Source: CAZEDM01 sp964511075 (GTDB lineage: Bacteria; Zixibacteria; MSB-5A5; RBG-16-43-9). From it: DNA of 64,000 bases. The position numbers were made by a program, and so were the translations under genes. Positions 50,378 to 59,884 of the stretch are shown one piece after another; within the stretch, counting starts at the first letter, position 1; each line of letters starts with the position of its first letter. The DNA lies in the NCBI GenBank assembly GCA_964511075.1, contig CAZEDM010000007.1, forward strand, positions 146,178 to 210,177, in the 5' to 3' direction. The notes under the pieces were generated by a model that made no database searches, was not told the origin of the DNA, and saw only the letters and a program-made list of their open reading frames with translations.

Positions 50378-52075
50378 CTATATCTGCTTAAACAAAAATC
50401 TTTTTATCTTTCGGGTGGAGGTTTTCACGAACTCCTCTTTTCTTATCTGGAAATGTTTCACCCTTTTATAATCTGCCATCCCCTCACAACACTGGTCTAT
50501 CTCCATTTTGAAAAAAGACTTCACCTTTTCCTCATCCAAGCCCTGTTCCTGGTTAACCTGCTTCAGATACTCGAAATCCGGCACGATTATCGCCTCAACC
50601 TCTTCCCTTCCAGAGGACAATTTCTTTCCCAAGACCAAAGCCTCTAAGACGTAAGGTGACTGAATCAGTTTATTTTCGATCTCCTCGGGATAGATATTCT
50701 TCCCGGCACCTGTTACAATCACATTCTTTTTCCTTCCCGCTATATAGAAATACCCTTGCCTGTCCTTCCAGCCTAAGTCTCCGGTATAAAACCAGCCATC
50801 TTTCAGGACCTTATCTGTTTCCTCCAGGTTATTATAATACCCTTTCATAATCATATCCCCTTTTGCCAGGACTTCACCAACCCCGTCATTATTAGGTTCT
50901 GAGATTTTTAGCTCTGCTCCGGGGATAGGGATTCCCACAGAGGAACATTTGGGCTTATCAAAAGGATTCAAAGTAAGAACCGGTGAGGTCTCGGTCAATC
51001 CATAACCCTGAAGAAACTTTATCCCCAGCAGGTCAAAACATTCCGGGATTATGGCTGGAAGCGGCGCTGCCCCGCAGATCAAGACCCTTAAAGAGGAAAG
51101 CCCGGCTTTCTCCCTTAAGTTTTTAAAAATAGATTTCCCCAAGTTTATGCCAGTTAATTTCTTAAAGATTTTCACAAAATTGAAACAGAGTTTAAAGGAA
51201 AATCTGGTTATAGCTGATTTTTTCTGTATATTCTTCCTTAAGCCGGCAAAAAGCTTTTCATAGAAAAGAGGGACACCCAGTATCAGAGTAGCGCCGGTAT
51301 TTTTTATATCCTCTAAGATCTCCTTGGATTTCAAACTCCGTGCGTAGATAACTCCGGAGCCACCGGATAAAGGTATAAGAAGCCCGCAGGTACACTCGAA
51401 GGTATGGTGTAAGGGCAGGATGGATAAGAAGTTATCCTCAGGATAAAGCTTTAAAGCCTCCTTCGTCCCCCAGACGTCTGACATTATGTTCATATGAGAG
51501 AGCATTACCCCCTTTGAATTGCCGGTCGTGCCGGAGGTATAGATCAAAGACGCAATATCCTCAGAAAAAACAGCAGGGAGTTCTGATTCATTTCCTCTAC
51601 CCTTATCTAAAATCTCGGAGAAGGAAGATATACCCGCTTCTTTTTTCTCATCCATACATATGAGGAACTCAAAACCAGGTATCTTTTTTGTGATTTCATA
51701 TATCTCAGATATGAATTTGCCTGAAGTAACCAGACCCTTCATCCCTGAATCCCTGATAAAGACCTCCAGCTCCGAGCATCTTAAAAGAGGATCCAGGGGA
51801 ACTGTTATCCCGCCTGAACTCAAAATAGCCAGATAAACTATACCCCATTCAGGCCGGTTCTCAGAAAGTAATCCCACTTTATCATTTTTCCTTATACCCA
51901 GGGAATTCAAACCCCTGGCAAAGAGATTTACCTTATGCTCAAGCTCTTTATAAGTAATAGAGACGAACTTTCCACCTTGCCAGACAGATAACGCGGAGAA
52001 GTCACAAAAAAGGCTGGCACTCCTTCTGAGCATTTGGGGAATAGTTAAATCTTTGAGTTCTTTTTCCATCAGCAT
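50378..52075 (-). CDS. AMP-forming long-chain acyl-CoA synthetase
   Basis: A 565-residue adenylate-forming enzyme. Motifs: P-loop SLIYTSGTTGNSKGVMLSH, LQGYGLTETSPVLT, GWFYTGDLGW and the hinge GRKKNVIVTGAGKNIYPEEI, with C-terminal catalytic Lys in STRKIKRFLF. It activates fatty acids with ATP and CoA. The start could be at 52075 or two codons later (MEKELKDLTI). It is monocistronic. Confidence 0.93.
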   Translation of the reverse strand: MLMEKELKDLTIPQMLRRSASLFCDFSALSVWQGGKFVSITYKELEHKVNLFARGLNSLGIRKNDKVGLLSENRPEWGIVYLAILSSGGITVPLDPLLRCSELEVFIRDSGMKGLVTSGKFISEIYEITKKIPGFEFLICMDEKKEAGISSFSEILDKGRGNESELPAVFSEDIASLIYTSGTTGNSKGVMLSHMNIMSDVWGTKEALKLYPEDNFLSILPLHHTFECTCGLLIPLSGGSGVIYARSLKSKEILEDIKNTGATLILGVPLFYEKLFAGLRKNIQKKSAITRFSFKLCFNFVKIFKKLTGINLGKSIFKNLREKAGLSSLRVLICGAAPLPAIIPECFDLLGIKFLQGYGLTETSPVLTLNPFDKPKCSSVGIPIPGAELKISEPNNDGVGEVLAKGDMIMKGYYNNLEETDKVLKDGWFYTGDLGWKDRQGYFYIAGRKKNVIVTGAGKNIYPEEIENKLIQSPYVLEALVLGKKLSSGREEVEAIIVPDFEYLKQVNQEQGLDEEKVKSFFKMEIDQCCEGMADYKRVKHFQIRKEEFVKTSTRKIKRFLFKQI

Positions 52076-52125
52076 TTTCGTACTTAATTCTAACTTAGTT
52101 TATTGACACTCTTGTAGGTTTGTCT

Positions 52126-52668
52126 TCACTCAATCAAGATTAGGGAACAGAACTTACATCCTTCCTCATAGGATTTTACCACTCTTAGTTTATACTCCAC
52201 ATTAGCTAAGGTACTATAAACGTCTATCCCGCAAGCCTCCATTGAGGGTCGAGCAATATCTCCATATTTGCAAGGATAAGTAAGGTCACATTCTTTACAA
52301 AGATTACAGGGCCCACAAGCCAGTCCCATAACTTTGTAATAACCATCCAGAAAAATCACCCTCTCCAATTTTGCTACGTTCTTTCTAAGTTTCCTTCTCA
52401 ATACTCTTTCAGTTTTATCAAGGGGAATATCATAGATCAAAATCAGAGCTTTGGAATAGTGCTCCAGCATTCTTTTAGTCTGCTTGGGGTTAGGCGAATA
52501 AGGAGGACAGGTTAAGCAGCTCCCGTAGCCATCACACCCGTATTGGCATTTGAACCTGACCCACTCCGCCGTAACTATATTTTTAGGATCGATGATCTTA
52601 GACCAAACTGCCCCTGAATTTTTAACTAAATCGAGATATTTTTTATATTTCATTATCTTCTTAGTCAC
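52126..52668 (-). CDS. DUF2284 cysteine-rich metal-binding protein
   Basis: A 180-residue protein with the DUF2284 pattern of clustered cysteines: KCQYGCDGYGSCLTCPPYSP, ACGPCNLCKECDLTYPCKYG, EACGID and GCKFCSLI. These probably bind zinc or an iron-sulfur cluster. Function is unknown; related proteins occur near corrinoid or ferredoxin genes in anaerobes. No signal peptide. Confidence 0.85.
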   Translation of the reverse strand: MTKKIMKYKKYLDLVKNSGAVWSKIIDPKNIVTAEWVRFKCQYGCDGYGSCLTCPPYSPNPKQTKRMLEHYSKALILIYDIPLDKTERVLRRKLRKNVAKLERVIFLDGYYKVMGLACGPCNLCKECDLTYPCKYGDIARPSMEACGIDVYSTLANVEYKLRVVKSYEEGCKFCSLILIE

Positions 52669-52723
52669 CCATGACCAAAGGACTACATTACCTGGCCTCT
52701 ACCTATTTTTTTCTTTTAAAAAA

Positions 52724-54217
52724 TCATTTAAAAAGTTCTGAAGATTTAACTATAACTATATCCTCAGGTTTAATTTTCAGATCAAAAGCTTTGATCTTTT
52801 CATCCTCTTCTTTCAGCGAGGCACCATCCACGCCCGAGGGGTACTCTATTATAGTCTTATCCGAGAGCAGCTCTTTTTTGAAATTCTCTGCACTGCTCAC
52901 TATTGCCACTATGATGAGGTTATCTGGAAAAATATGTTCCTTAAGCAGTCCATCTACCTGCTCAGGTACAATCTGTTTTATCTTTTTCTCGTAATTATCC
53001 ACGAATCCGTAATTGCCGTAAAACTCCTCGTCCATCAGAAGCCCCAATTTCCTCTGAGGTGTTTCGATCTCAAAGGGGAAATGGTTGATCTCGAAATTTT
53101 TATATCTCTCCAGCTCTTCAGGAGGAATCCCCTTCTCCACTAAATCGGTTAAATCTTTGAGGGCTAATTTTATGGTGAATTTTCCATTTACGCTCTTGGG
53201 ATAAGTCCAGATGCTGAAATACTGGTCATGTCTGGGGATGTTAGGTTTTGCCAGATTCGACCAGCCCGCTTGCTCGAAGTGCTCCATATAGCTGTATGCT
53301 CCATAGCTTAAGCCCCTGGCGGCCCGCACCGTCCTGAAAAGTACCCCGAACTGCTCCCGGTGTTTTCCAAAATAGGTATTTGCCACATACAGAGGGAAAA
53401 AGACTTTCTCGTCTTTTCGGGTGAAATCAACTGGATGTCCAAAACAAAGCTGGGTCTGGTCCCTTCCTTCTTTTTCAATCAAGAAAAGCTTTCTGCCCCT
53501 AACCGGTTGAACTGCTCCTTCTGGATGAACTACCTCCTCTTCTTTTAATCCTGAAAAATCTTTTTCTAATCTCCCAGCCAGGCTTTCATCTATATCTCCT
53601 GCCAATCCCAGGATGAGGTTATTTTTCAAAAAATGGGAATTATAGAAATTCAAAACATCTTCACGGGAAAACCCCCTTATGCTGGATAAATACCCTACTT
53701 TAGGATGTCCATAAGGATGTTCTTGATATATGAAATCCTGCAGGCATTCCTTGACCAGCTCCGCATCATCCTGGATGAGCATATTTATGGCATCCTCCTG
53801 CTCCTTTTTCTGCTTGTCTATCTCCTCTTCCGGAAAAGTAGGTTTCAATAAGACCTCCAAAAAGAGCGGATAGAATTTATCCAGGTTCTCCTTGAGAGTG
53901 GTCCCGCTTATAACTATAACCTCCCTATCCACATTCACGTCTATGCGGGCGCTTAGGAAATCCAGAAGCTCCTCGATCTGCTCGCGGGTATAAGATTCTG
54001 TCCCCTTCTTCAGCATCGAGGCGGTGAAATAGGTTAATCCCTCCTTGCCCTGGGGGTCATCTGATGAGCCGGAGAGAAGCATAACCCTGAAATGAACCAA
54101 AGGGATACCAGGCTTTTTCACCTGAAGGATTTTTAGCTTCTGGGTTTTGGCACAGTTAAAAGAAAAGAGCAAAAGAAAAATCATAAAAATCGACAGTAAA
54201 ATTCTAAAATTTCTCAT
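52724..54217 (-). CDS. M16-family peptidase-like lipoprotein, non-catalytic subunit
   Basis: A 497-residue M16 homologue with a lipobox (FSFNCAKT). The place of the zinc motif HxxEH reads EGLTYFTASMLKKG, so the zinc ligands are absent. It keeps the fold (LLSGSSDDPQGKEGLTYF, YPLFLEVLLKPTFPEEEI) and the substrate-binding type second half. It starts 33 bp after a catalytic M16 gene, so the pair should form an alpha/beta complex as in mitochondrial processing peptidase. Confidence 0.9.
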   Translation of the reverse strand: MRNFRILLSIFMIFLLLFSFNCAKTQKLKILQVKKPGIPLVHFRVMLLSGSSDDPQGKEGLTYFTASMLKKGTESYTREQIEELLDFLSARIDVNVDREVIVISGTTLKENLDKFYPLFLEVLLKPTFPEEEIDKQKKEQEDAINMLIQDDAELVKECLQDFIYQEHPYGHPKVGYLSSIRGFSREDVLNFYNSHFLKNNLILGLAGDIDESLAGRLEKDFSGLKEEEVVHPEGAVQPVRGRKLFLIEKEGRDQTQLCFGHPVDFTRKDEKVFFPLYVANTYFGKHREQFGVLFRTVRAARGLSYGAYSYMEHFEQAGWSNLAKPNIPRHDQYFSIWTYPKSVNGKFTIKLALKDLTDLVEKGIPPEELERYKNFEINHFPFEIETPQRKLGLLMDEEFYGNYGFVDNYEKKIKQIVPEQVDGLLKEHIFPDNLIIVAIVSSAENFKKELLSDKTIIEYPSGVDGASLKEEDEKIKAFDLKIKPEDIVIVKSSELFK

Positions 54218-54250
54218 CTTCCTTCCTCCGTCTGTTTTAAAGTAGCCATT

Positions 54251-55585
54251 TTATTTCTTTGGAACCAGAGTAAGAACAGTCCTGTTCTCCGGGGTAAAAT
54301 ATCTCTTGGCTGTCTCCTGGATCATCTCCGGGGTAACCTCTTTGTATTTATTCTGAATCTCAAATAATAGATTGTAATCCCCCCCTACTAACTGATAATG
54401 ACCGATAGTCCAGGCAACTGACAATGGCACATTCAGTCGATAGATAAGCTCAGCTTTAACCGAGTTTTTTGCTTTTTCTAGCTCCTCTTCTGCTACCAGT
54501 TCGTTTTTCAATTTCTCCATCTCCTGGAAGATTATAGATTTTACCTGCTCTATGGATTTACCCTTTTTCAAAGATGCCCGGATAACGAAAAGGCCCGGGT
54601 CCTTTTTCTCCTCCATATCACCTGAGATATGCTCGACCAGCTGCAGGTCCTTATAAAGCTTCTTGGTGAGCCTGCCTGATGGCATAAACAGGATTCGGCT
54701 GATTAAATTCAGTGTGCAGAAATCATAATCCTCTATCTCGAAGCGCGGGCCATGAAAGGCAATCAAAAGCTTGGGAGAGACCTGACTATCCTTCCATACA
54801 TAGTTTTTCACTCTTTCTTTTGTCTGCTGAGGCTCAGCCGGTATCGAGAGCTCTGGAGCAGGGGATTTCTCCCAGTCTCCGTAATATTTCCTGATCAGCT
54901 CCAGGACCTTGGGGGTATCGAAATTCCCGGCAACCACGATGGTGGTGTATGCAGGTGAGTAGAAGTTCCTTTTGAAATCCAGCCCATCCTGAACCTGAAT
55001 GTTTTTCTCTAAGTCCTCCTCAAAGCCTATTACCGGATGATGATAGGGATGAACTTTGTAGGCGAGCTGGACTAACTCGTCATTGATGAACCCATCCGGG
55101 TCGTCCACCGAAAACCTTCTCCTCTCCTCTTTAACCGGACCCATCTCGGTACGAAAGGTCTCGTTAGTAAAGACAAGATTCCTTATTCTATCTGCTTCAA
55201 TCGGGATTATATTTTTCAGATAATCCTTTTTCACATTCACATAATAAGAAGTATAATCTTCACCGGTGGAGGCGTTATTTTGTGCTCCAAAGGCTGAGAT
55301 GGCATCATGATATACCGGGTATTTTTCCGTTCCTCTGAACATCATATGCTCAAAGATATGAGCCAGACCTGTGGTGCCCGGCTTCTCCTCCCTGGAGCCG
55401 GCATTCACAAAGGTCATATAGGAAACCGTGGGTGCGGATCTGTCCTCAGAGGTCAAAATGGTCAGGCCGTTATCCAGGACGGTTTTCTTGATATCCAGCT
55501 TGATATCCTGAGCCTGAAGGGCAGAAAGGCTAACTAAAGAAAACAAAAACAGGGAAAAAACAATCAGAGCTCTCTTTTTATGCAT
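54251..55585 (-). CDS. M16-family zinc peptidase, catalytic subunit
   Basis: A 444-residue exported peptidase (signal IVFSLFLFSLVSLSALQA). The inverted zinc motif HIFEH in GLAHIFEHMMFRGTEKYP and the distal Glu in GPVKEERRR region are present. It pairs with the downstream non-catalytic lipoprotein. Substrates are probably unfolded peptides in the periplasm. Confidence 0.93.
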   Translation of the reverse strand: MHKKRALIVFSLFLFSLVSLSALQAQDIKLDIKKTVLDNGLTILTSEDRSAPTVSYMTFVNAGSREEKPGTTGLAHIFEHMMFRGTEKYPVYHDAISAFGAQNNASTGEDYTSYYVNVKKDYLKNIIPIEADRIRNLVFTNETFRTEMGPVKEERRRFSVDDPDGFINDELVQLAYKVHPYHHPVIGFEEDLEKNIQVQDGLDFKRNFYSPAYTTIVVAGNFDTPKVLELIRKYYGDWEKSPAPELSIPAEPQQTKERVKNYVWKDSQVSPKLLIAFHGPRFEIEDYDFCTLNLISRILFMPSGRLTKKLYKDLQLVEHISGDMEEKKDPGLFVIRASLKKGKSIEQVKSIIFQEMEKLKNELVAEEELEKAKNSVKAELIYRLNVPLSVAWTIGHYQLVGGDYNLLFEIQNKYKEVTPEMIQETAKRYFTPENRTVLTLVPKK

Positions 55586-55681
55586 ATCTACTCCTTGTTT
55601 ATTTATAAGAATTGTCTGACCTGATCATAAATTATTTAACCTTTAGACCCTCTATTTGTCAATAGCTTTGTAAACAAAAAT

Positions 55682-55709
55682 ATAGGGACATCCATCCGGA
55701 TGTCCCTAT
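55682..55709 (-). terminator. Palindromic terminator of the C1A protease gene
   Basis: ATAGGGACATCC and its complement GGATGTCCCTAT with a 4-nt loop, followed on the minus strand by ATTTTTG, 22 bp after the stop at 55731. The outer arms TAGGGACA/TGTCCCTA match the palindrome family. Confidence 0.7.
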
Positions 55710-55730
55710 GGAGCCTTTATCTGTTCGCTG

Positions 55731-57716
55731 TTAACATCCCGGAGCAGGACCGCCTTTAAACAGGTAATTTATCAGATATATCACATCGCTCACATTTATA
55801 TCCTCATCGCAATTAGCATTTCCGGCATCAAGAGGAACAGGTGCTTGTCCGCCCTTAAATAGATAATTTATCAGATATATCACATCCGAGACGCTCAGCT
55901 GCTGGTCGTTATTAACATCGCCCAGCATATAACTGAAAATTCCCACTATGGACAAATCATCGATGTTCCAGCCGCCTAAATGCAAACCCTCATCCGATTT
56001 CAACACGAACTTTATCCGCACTGAATCCTCTGAATCAGCATAAGGCGAGATATCGATATCGTGATGATGCCATTTGAAGTCCAGATGGTCATAATCGTAG
56101 TCGTTTCTCCAGACCAGATTATCGTTCACATATATATCAGCGTAATCATAGATGGCCTTCTCTACTGCCAGCCATCTGGAGAACCAGAGCCTGGTCTTCT
56201 CCATATTACTGCAGTTGATAACCGGGGAAACCAAATAATTATCTGCCTCATCTTCATAGTTCCCGTTCAGATCGTTACCCCAGATTTTAGTTCCGGAATG
56301 TGCAGTGAGAGGGTCAGTTCTGCTGCCCACCTGTGGAGAACCATGCTCCCACTCATCCAGAGTCCCAGAATGGGTCCAGCCGTTATCGCCACCCTCCATA
56401 TCGTCAAAAAAGGTGGTGTCAAACTCTCCCACGAAATCATACAGGCTCCCGCTGAAAGCACCCTGGTCGCAGGTTATGCTCAAATCAAAATCGATCCTGC
56501 TTGCCCTTTCTACGGTGGAATCTATCTCAATGGTGAAATGAGGAGATTCAGAAGTCAATATCTGGCCAGGAGGAATATCTGGGAAAGTCGTCACAGCATC
56601 CGTTATGCTAATCCCGGGTGTGGTGGTTGATAAGGTAGCCTGAACCGAGGTAGCAGTATCAGGCCCTGTGTTTTTAAGGTCGACCGACAAGGTGATGGTC
56701 TCCCCTGGCTCTGCTATCCCGTCCCCATCACCACTTGCCTCAAAAACCTGATGGTCTTCATAAGCCAATGTTACCGGGTCAGGAGGGTAAAGAGGCAGTA
56801 CTGTGTTTCGACCTATGCCGGCAGTTCCCCACTTAATATAAAAATAACCTCCCAATCCAGCCCAACCAGTACCCCAGCTGTTTTTGCATATCCAAGCGCC
56901 TTCTCCTCCGCAAGAGGTATCAGCCCAACCTACAATAACTACACAATGACCTCCTACATACCCGCTTGTTCCATCATATTCATAGCATCCATCATAGTAG
57001 TAATAGTAAAAATCAGCATAAACTGAAAAACAGGTATGTACTGGTCCGGTTAGAAGGGCAGTTTTAATAGCATTCACATCATTTTCAACATAAACCCAAT
57101 CCTTTAGTTTTGCCACCACCTCGCATTCATCCTGAGTGCAGGGCACACCATCGTCTGCCTGATAGGGCATACAGCTTTCCGAGACCGCACCGTATCTCTG
57201 GAAAAGCTCATACACCGGCTCAGCCCAACCCCCATCGCATCCTGCCTCATATAGATTGCAGGATAAGACCTGTTGCTCTGAAAGATCATATTCTACACCA
57301 TCGTGCTTTTTAACAGCCGCCTCAAAAGCACCAGTTGCCGAAAAATCCCAGCAGCTTCCGCAGTGCCCTTGGTTTTTTACCGGGGTAACCACATTCGAAT
57401 CACGCCAGTCGAAAACCGCGGGGAACTCCATACCCGGCTTTACCCTCAACTTCGGCTGTTTCTCCAGCCACTCTTCGTATCCCTTGGGTGGCTTATAACC
57501 CAACATCTTCCTGGCTTCTTCAATCGAAAGCTCTGTAGTCCAGCTTCTCCCCGCGGTCCAATGAAGCCCTTTTTGATCGTTTCTCTCCTGCTGTTCTCTT
57601 ATCCTCTGCTCTATTGGATAAGATGATTTCTCCACCTGAGCCAATAACAGATTCCCTCCTCCTATCATCAAAAACACTCCTAAACCTAGAATCAAAAGCT
57701 TTAGTGATTTTAACAC
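55731..57716 (-). CDS. Secreted papain-like (C1A) protease with dockerin repeats
   Basis: GTG at 57716 follows AAAGGAGGAGTTCT. The 661 residues hold a signal peptide, a propeptide-like part (about 30-100) and a C1A domain (about 105-310) with Cys in NQGHCGSCWDFSATG, His in GGHCVVIVGWADT and Asn in CKNSWGTGWAGLGG. A CARDB/NEW3-type Ig domain (about 320-420) and a jellyroll carbohydrate-binding-like domain (about 430-590) follow. The end has two dockerin-type calcium repeats (GDVNNDQQLSVSDVIYL and NCDEDINVSDVIYLINYLF). No cohesin is seen in the window. Confidence 0.93.
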   Translation of the reverse strand: MLKSLKLLILGLGVFLMIGGGNLLLAQVEKSSYPIEQRIREQQERNDQKGLHWTAGRSWTTELSIEEARKMLGYKPPKGYEEWLEKQPKLRVKPGMEFPAVFDWRDSNVVTPVKNQGHCGSCWDFSATGAFEAAVKKHDGVEYDLSEQQVLSCNLYEAGCDGGWAEPVYELFQRYGAVSESCMPYQADDGVPCTQDECEVVAKLKDWVYVENDVNAIKTALLTGPVHTCFSVYADFYYYYYDGCYEYDGTSGYVGGHCVVIVGWADTSCGGEGAWICKNSWGTGWAGLGGYFYIKWGTAGIGRNTVLPLYPPDPVTLAYEDHQVFEASGDGDGIAEPGETITLSVDLKNTGPDTATSVQATLSTTTPGISITDAVTTFPDIPPGQILTSESPHFTIEIDSTVERASRIDFDLSITCDQGAFSGSLYDFVGEFDTTFFDDMEGGDNGWTHSGTLDEWEHGSPQVGSRTDPLTAHSGTKIWGNDLNGNYEDEADNYLVSPVINCSNMEKTRLWFSRWLAVEKAIYDYADIYVNDNLVWRNDYDYDHLDFKWHHHDIDISPYADSEDSVRIKFVLKSDEGLHLGGWNIDDLSIVGIFSYMLGDVNNDQQLSVSDVIYLINYLFKGGQAPVPLDAGNANCDEDINVSDVIYLINYLFKGGPAPGC

Positions 57717-57776
57717 AGAACTCCTCCTTTAGCTCCCCATCGCCATAAATGTGGCTTCACAGCCTTATACTTTAAT

Positions 57777-57804
57777 AGTATAACATCTTTTCGATATTTG
57801 TCAA
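57777..57804 (-). promoter_or_regulatory. Promoter of the C1A protease gene
   Basis: On the minus strand TTGACA (57799-57804), 16 bp, TATACT (57777-57782), with a leader of about 55 nt carrying AAAGGAGGAG. Between here and tmRNA (57805-58051) I see no further gene; a short open frame at 57919 runs into the tmRNA and is not real. Confidence 0.65.
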
Positions 57805-58051
57805 CCCCTGTTTTTACTGAGAATTCGGCTGGTTTCTTTTAATCCTGAACAATTCTTTTTAATAGAAAAAGATAAATTTTATGCAAAAGGAGGACCGTAA
57901 ACCCAGCTTAAGGACAAGATGGACTTACCGATAAATGATTCGGGCTATAGATTGCCTGCCTTACCCCTCCAGGGCGGGAAAATTATCAAGAGAATTTCTG
58001 TTGTATTCTATTCAGATATGCGTATATTTTATAAGGATAATTCTGCTTTTT

Positions 58052-58412
58052 GGGGGCGAAGGGTTTCGACGGGGATTAAGGGTAAAGGAAAGCAGGCCGA
58101 GGTACCCAGTGCCCTCGCTAAACCATTGGGAAACAAATCTAAATGCAAACGATTACTCGTATGCATTGGCTGCCTAACTAAATAGGCAGCTCGTCTTACC
58201 CGAACCTGCCTGTTGGCTTGGGCTAAGGCGTCGAGATAAACAGGATAGCCTTCTTCTTCCTCCCGGGGGAAAAGGGCGAACCAAAACCGGGATAGTTCCG
58301 GGTTAAACCTGCTTGTCGGTTTTCCCGGGGCGAAATCATATAGACTAAGCTAAGCCTGTAGATGTCCTTTGGCTCTTATCTTCGGACGTGGGTTCGATTC
58401 CCACCGCCTCCA
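58052..58412 (+). ncRNA. ssrA: tmRNA (ssrA), tag ANDYSYALAA
   Basis: The 5' end GGGGGCGAAGGGTTTCGAC and the 3' end GGGTTCGATTCCCACCGCCT form the tRNA-like domain. The acceptor arms GGGGGCG and CGCCTCC pair with one G-U, followed by the discriminator A at 58412; CCA is not encoded. The tag frame begins at GCA 58145 and ends at TAA 58175-58177, encoding ANDYSYALAA. GC-rich pseudoknot-like stems fill 58190-58340. T6 follows the 3' end as a likely terminator. tmRNA with SmpB frees stalled ribosomes. Confidence 0.97.
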
Positions 58413-58437
58413 TTTTTTATTTGAGGAACGAAAATAT

Positions 58438-59205
58438 TTGAATAATCAGTTGAATATCATCACCTTAACCCCTGACAACTACAGGAAATTTGGTTGCCCC
58501 TGCTTTTTAAATCCCAAGCACGAAGGGCACCTGAAAAAGCTTGAGTGGCTGAAGAAGCGTTTCGCTGAAAGACTGAGAATTAAACTGCTGTTTGCGGAAA
58601 ATGAAAAAAAGCCAATCGGCTTTTTAGAATATGTTCCCGGGGAGTATGCCTGGAGGGCTGTTGATGCCAGGGGATATCTGTTTATTCACTGCATCTGGAT
58701 TTCCCTTAATAAATATAAAAGGAAAGGATATGGTTCACTTTTAATTGAAGAGTGTTTAAAAGATGCCAAAAAACAGAGGAGGTACGGAGTAGCGGCAATT
58801 ACCAGCGAAGGTCCATTCATGGCAGGCAGGGAGCTTTTCTTAAAAAATGGATTCCGGTCTGTGGCTGAAGCCAAACCTTCATTTGAATTGATGATCAAAA
58901 CCTGGAAGAAAGGACCTTTGCCCAAATTCACGAATGGGGAAAAGCAATTGAGCAGATACAAAGGGCTGAATATCATTTTTGCCAATCAATGCCCCTGGAT
59001 CGCCAGATCTATTAAAAATTTATGCGAAATCGCAGAGAGTAAAGATTTGAAAGTCAAAACAGTTGAATTGAAAAGCGCAAAAAAAGCTCAAAATGCTCCC
59101 TCAGCCTATGGCACATTCAATTTGATATACAACGGGAAGCTTTTGGCAGACCATTATATATCCAACACCAGATTTTTGAATATCATCAAGAAAGAGATAA
59201 AATAA
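58438..59205 (+). CDS. GNAT acetyltransferase with YoaP-like C-terminal domain
   Basis: The frame is open from within tmRNA, but the real start is probably TTG at 58438 (LNNQLNIITL), after GAGGAACG, giving 255 residues. Residues about 35-150 form a GNAT domain (LLFAENEKKPIGFLEYVPG, HCIWISLNKYKRKGYGSLLI as acetyl-CoA loop). The last 80 residues match the YoaP domain (NIIFANQCPWIARSIKN, AQNAPSAYGTFNLIYNG). Substrate unknown. Confidence 0.85.
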   Translation: MNNQLNIITLTPDNYRKFGCPCFLNPKHEGHLKKLEWLKKRFAERLRIKLLFAENEKKPIGFLEYVPGEYAWRAVDARGYLFIHCIWISLNKYKRKGYGSLLIEECLKDAKKQRRYGVAAITSEGPFMAGRELFLKNGFRSVAEAKPSFELMIKTWKKGPLPKFTNGEKQLSRYKGLNIIFANQCPWIARSIKNLCEIAESKDLKVKTVELKSAKKAQNAPSAYGTFNLIYNGKLLADHYISNTRFLNIIKKEIK

Positions 59206-59336
59206 AAATATTGAATTCATCGCTACCAAAAATCTAACCCTTAAAGTTTTAATCGGTAAAGGCTTGATTCCTCAAGTCGCTGTATGTTTACCTATAAAAA
59301 ACACAGAAACTTTTTTATCTTTAAGGTGTCTTTAGA

Positions 59337-59870
59337 TTGGATACAGATATGAATCTGAATGAGGATGAGCTTTTGACAAACTTTCACAGTGGCAATCTTA
59401 AAGCCTTTGAGAGCTTATTCCATCGCTATAAAGAGCAGACCTATAATTTCGCTTATAAGATGTTAGGAAATAGAGAATCCGCAGGAGATATCACCCAGGA
59501 GGTTTTTATTAAGTTATTTAACAGTCGGGAAAATCCTGCCAAGATAAACAATCTAAAAAACTATCTTTTCATCCTAACGCGGAATCTTTGTTTGAACAGA
59601 ATCAGGGATACCAAAAAAGAAATTGGCCTGGATTCAATTGTCGAAGAAAAATCTATTGGAGATGGAACTACTAACATGCAGTTGCTAAAACTGCGGAAGG
59701 CTTTCACCCGGTTAGAGCCGGATTTAAAAGAGGCTTTGATCTTAAGGGAATACCAGGGGTTCTCTTACAGGGAGATCTCGGAGATTCTGGGAATCTCAAT
59801 TTCAGCAGTGAAGTCTTTGCTCTTCAGAGCAAGACTTAGGCTCAAAAAAATTTATGAAAAAACAAATTGA
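59337..59870 (+). CDS. ECF RNA polymerase sigma factor
   Basis: A 177-residue ECF sigma factor. Region 2 (YKEQTYNFAYKMLGNRESAG, DITQEVFIKLF) and region 4 (LEPDLKEALILREYQGFSY, REISEILGISISAVKSLLFR) are complete. Start TTG at 59337 or ATG at 59349 (MNLNEDELL). A GAAACTTTTTT...GTGTC pattern at 59306-59330 resembles an ECF-type promoter, so it may be autoregulated. The anti-sigma gene overlaps its end. Confidence 0.93.
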   Translation: MDTDMNLNEDELLTNFHSGNLKAFESLFHRYKEQTYNFAYKMLGNRESAGDITQEVFIKLFNSRENPAKINNLKNYLFILTRNLCLNRIRDTKKEIGLDSIVEEKSIGDGTTNMQLLKLRKAFTRLEPDLKEALILREYQGFSYREISEILGISISAVKSLLFRARLRLKKIYEKTN

Positions 59871-59884
59871 AAGAGGTGATTTAT

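Noticed and set aside
57919..58185. Open frames running into 58052-58185
   Set aside because: They overlap the tmRNA; the apparent end ANDYSYALAA is the tmRNA tag, not the end of a normal protein.
58369..58437. N-terminal extension of the GNAT protein
   Set aside because: This part lies in the tRNA-like 3' end of tmRNA, so the protein must start later, at about 58438.
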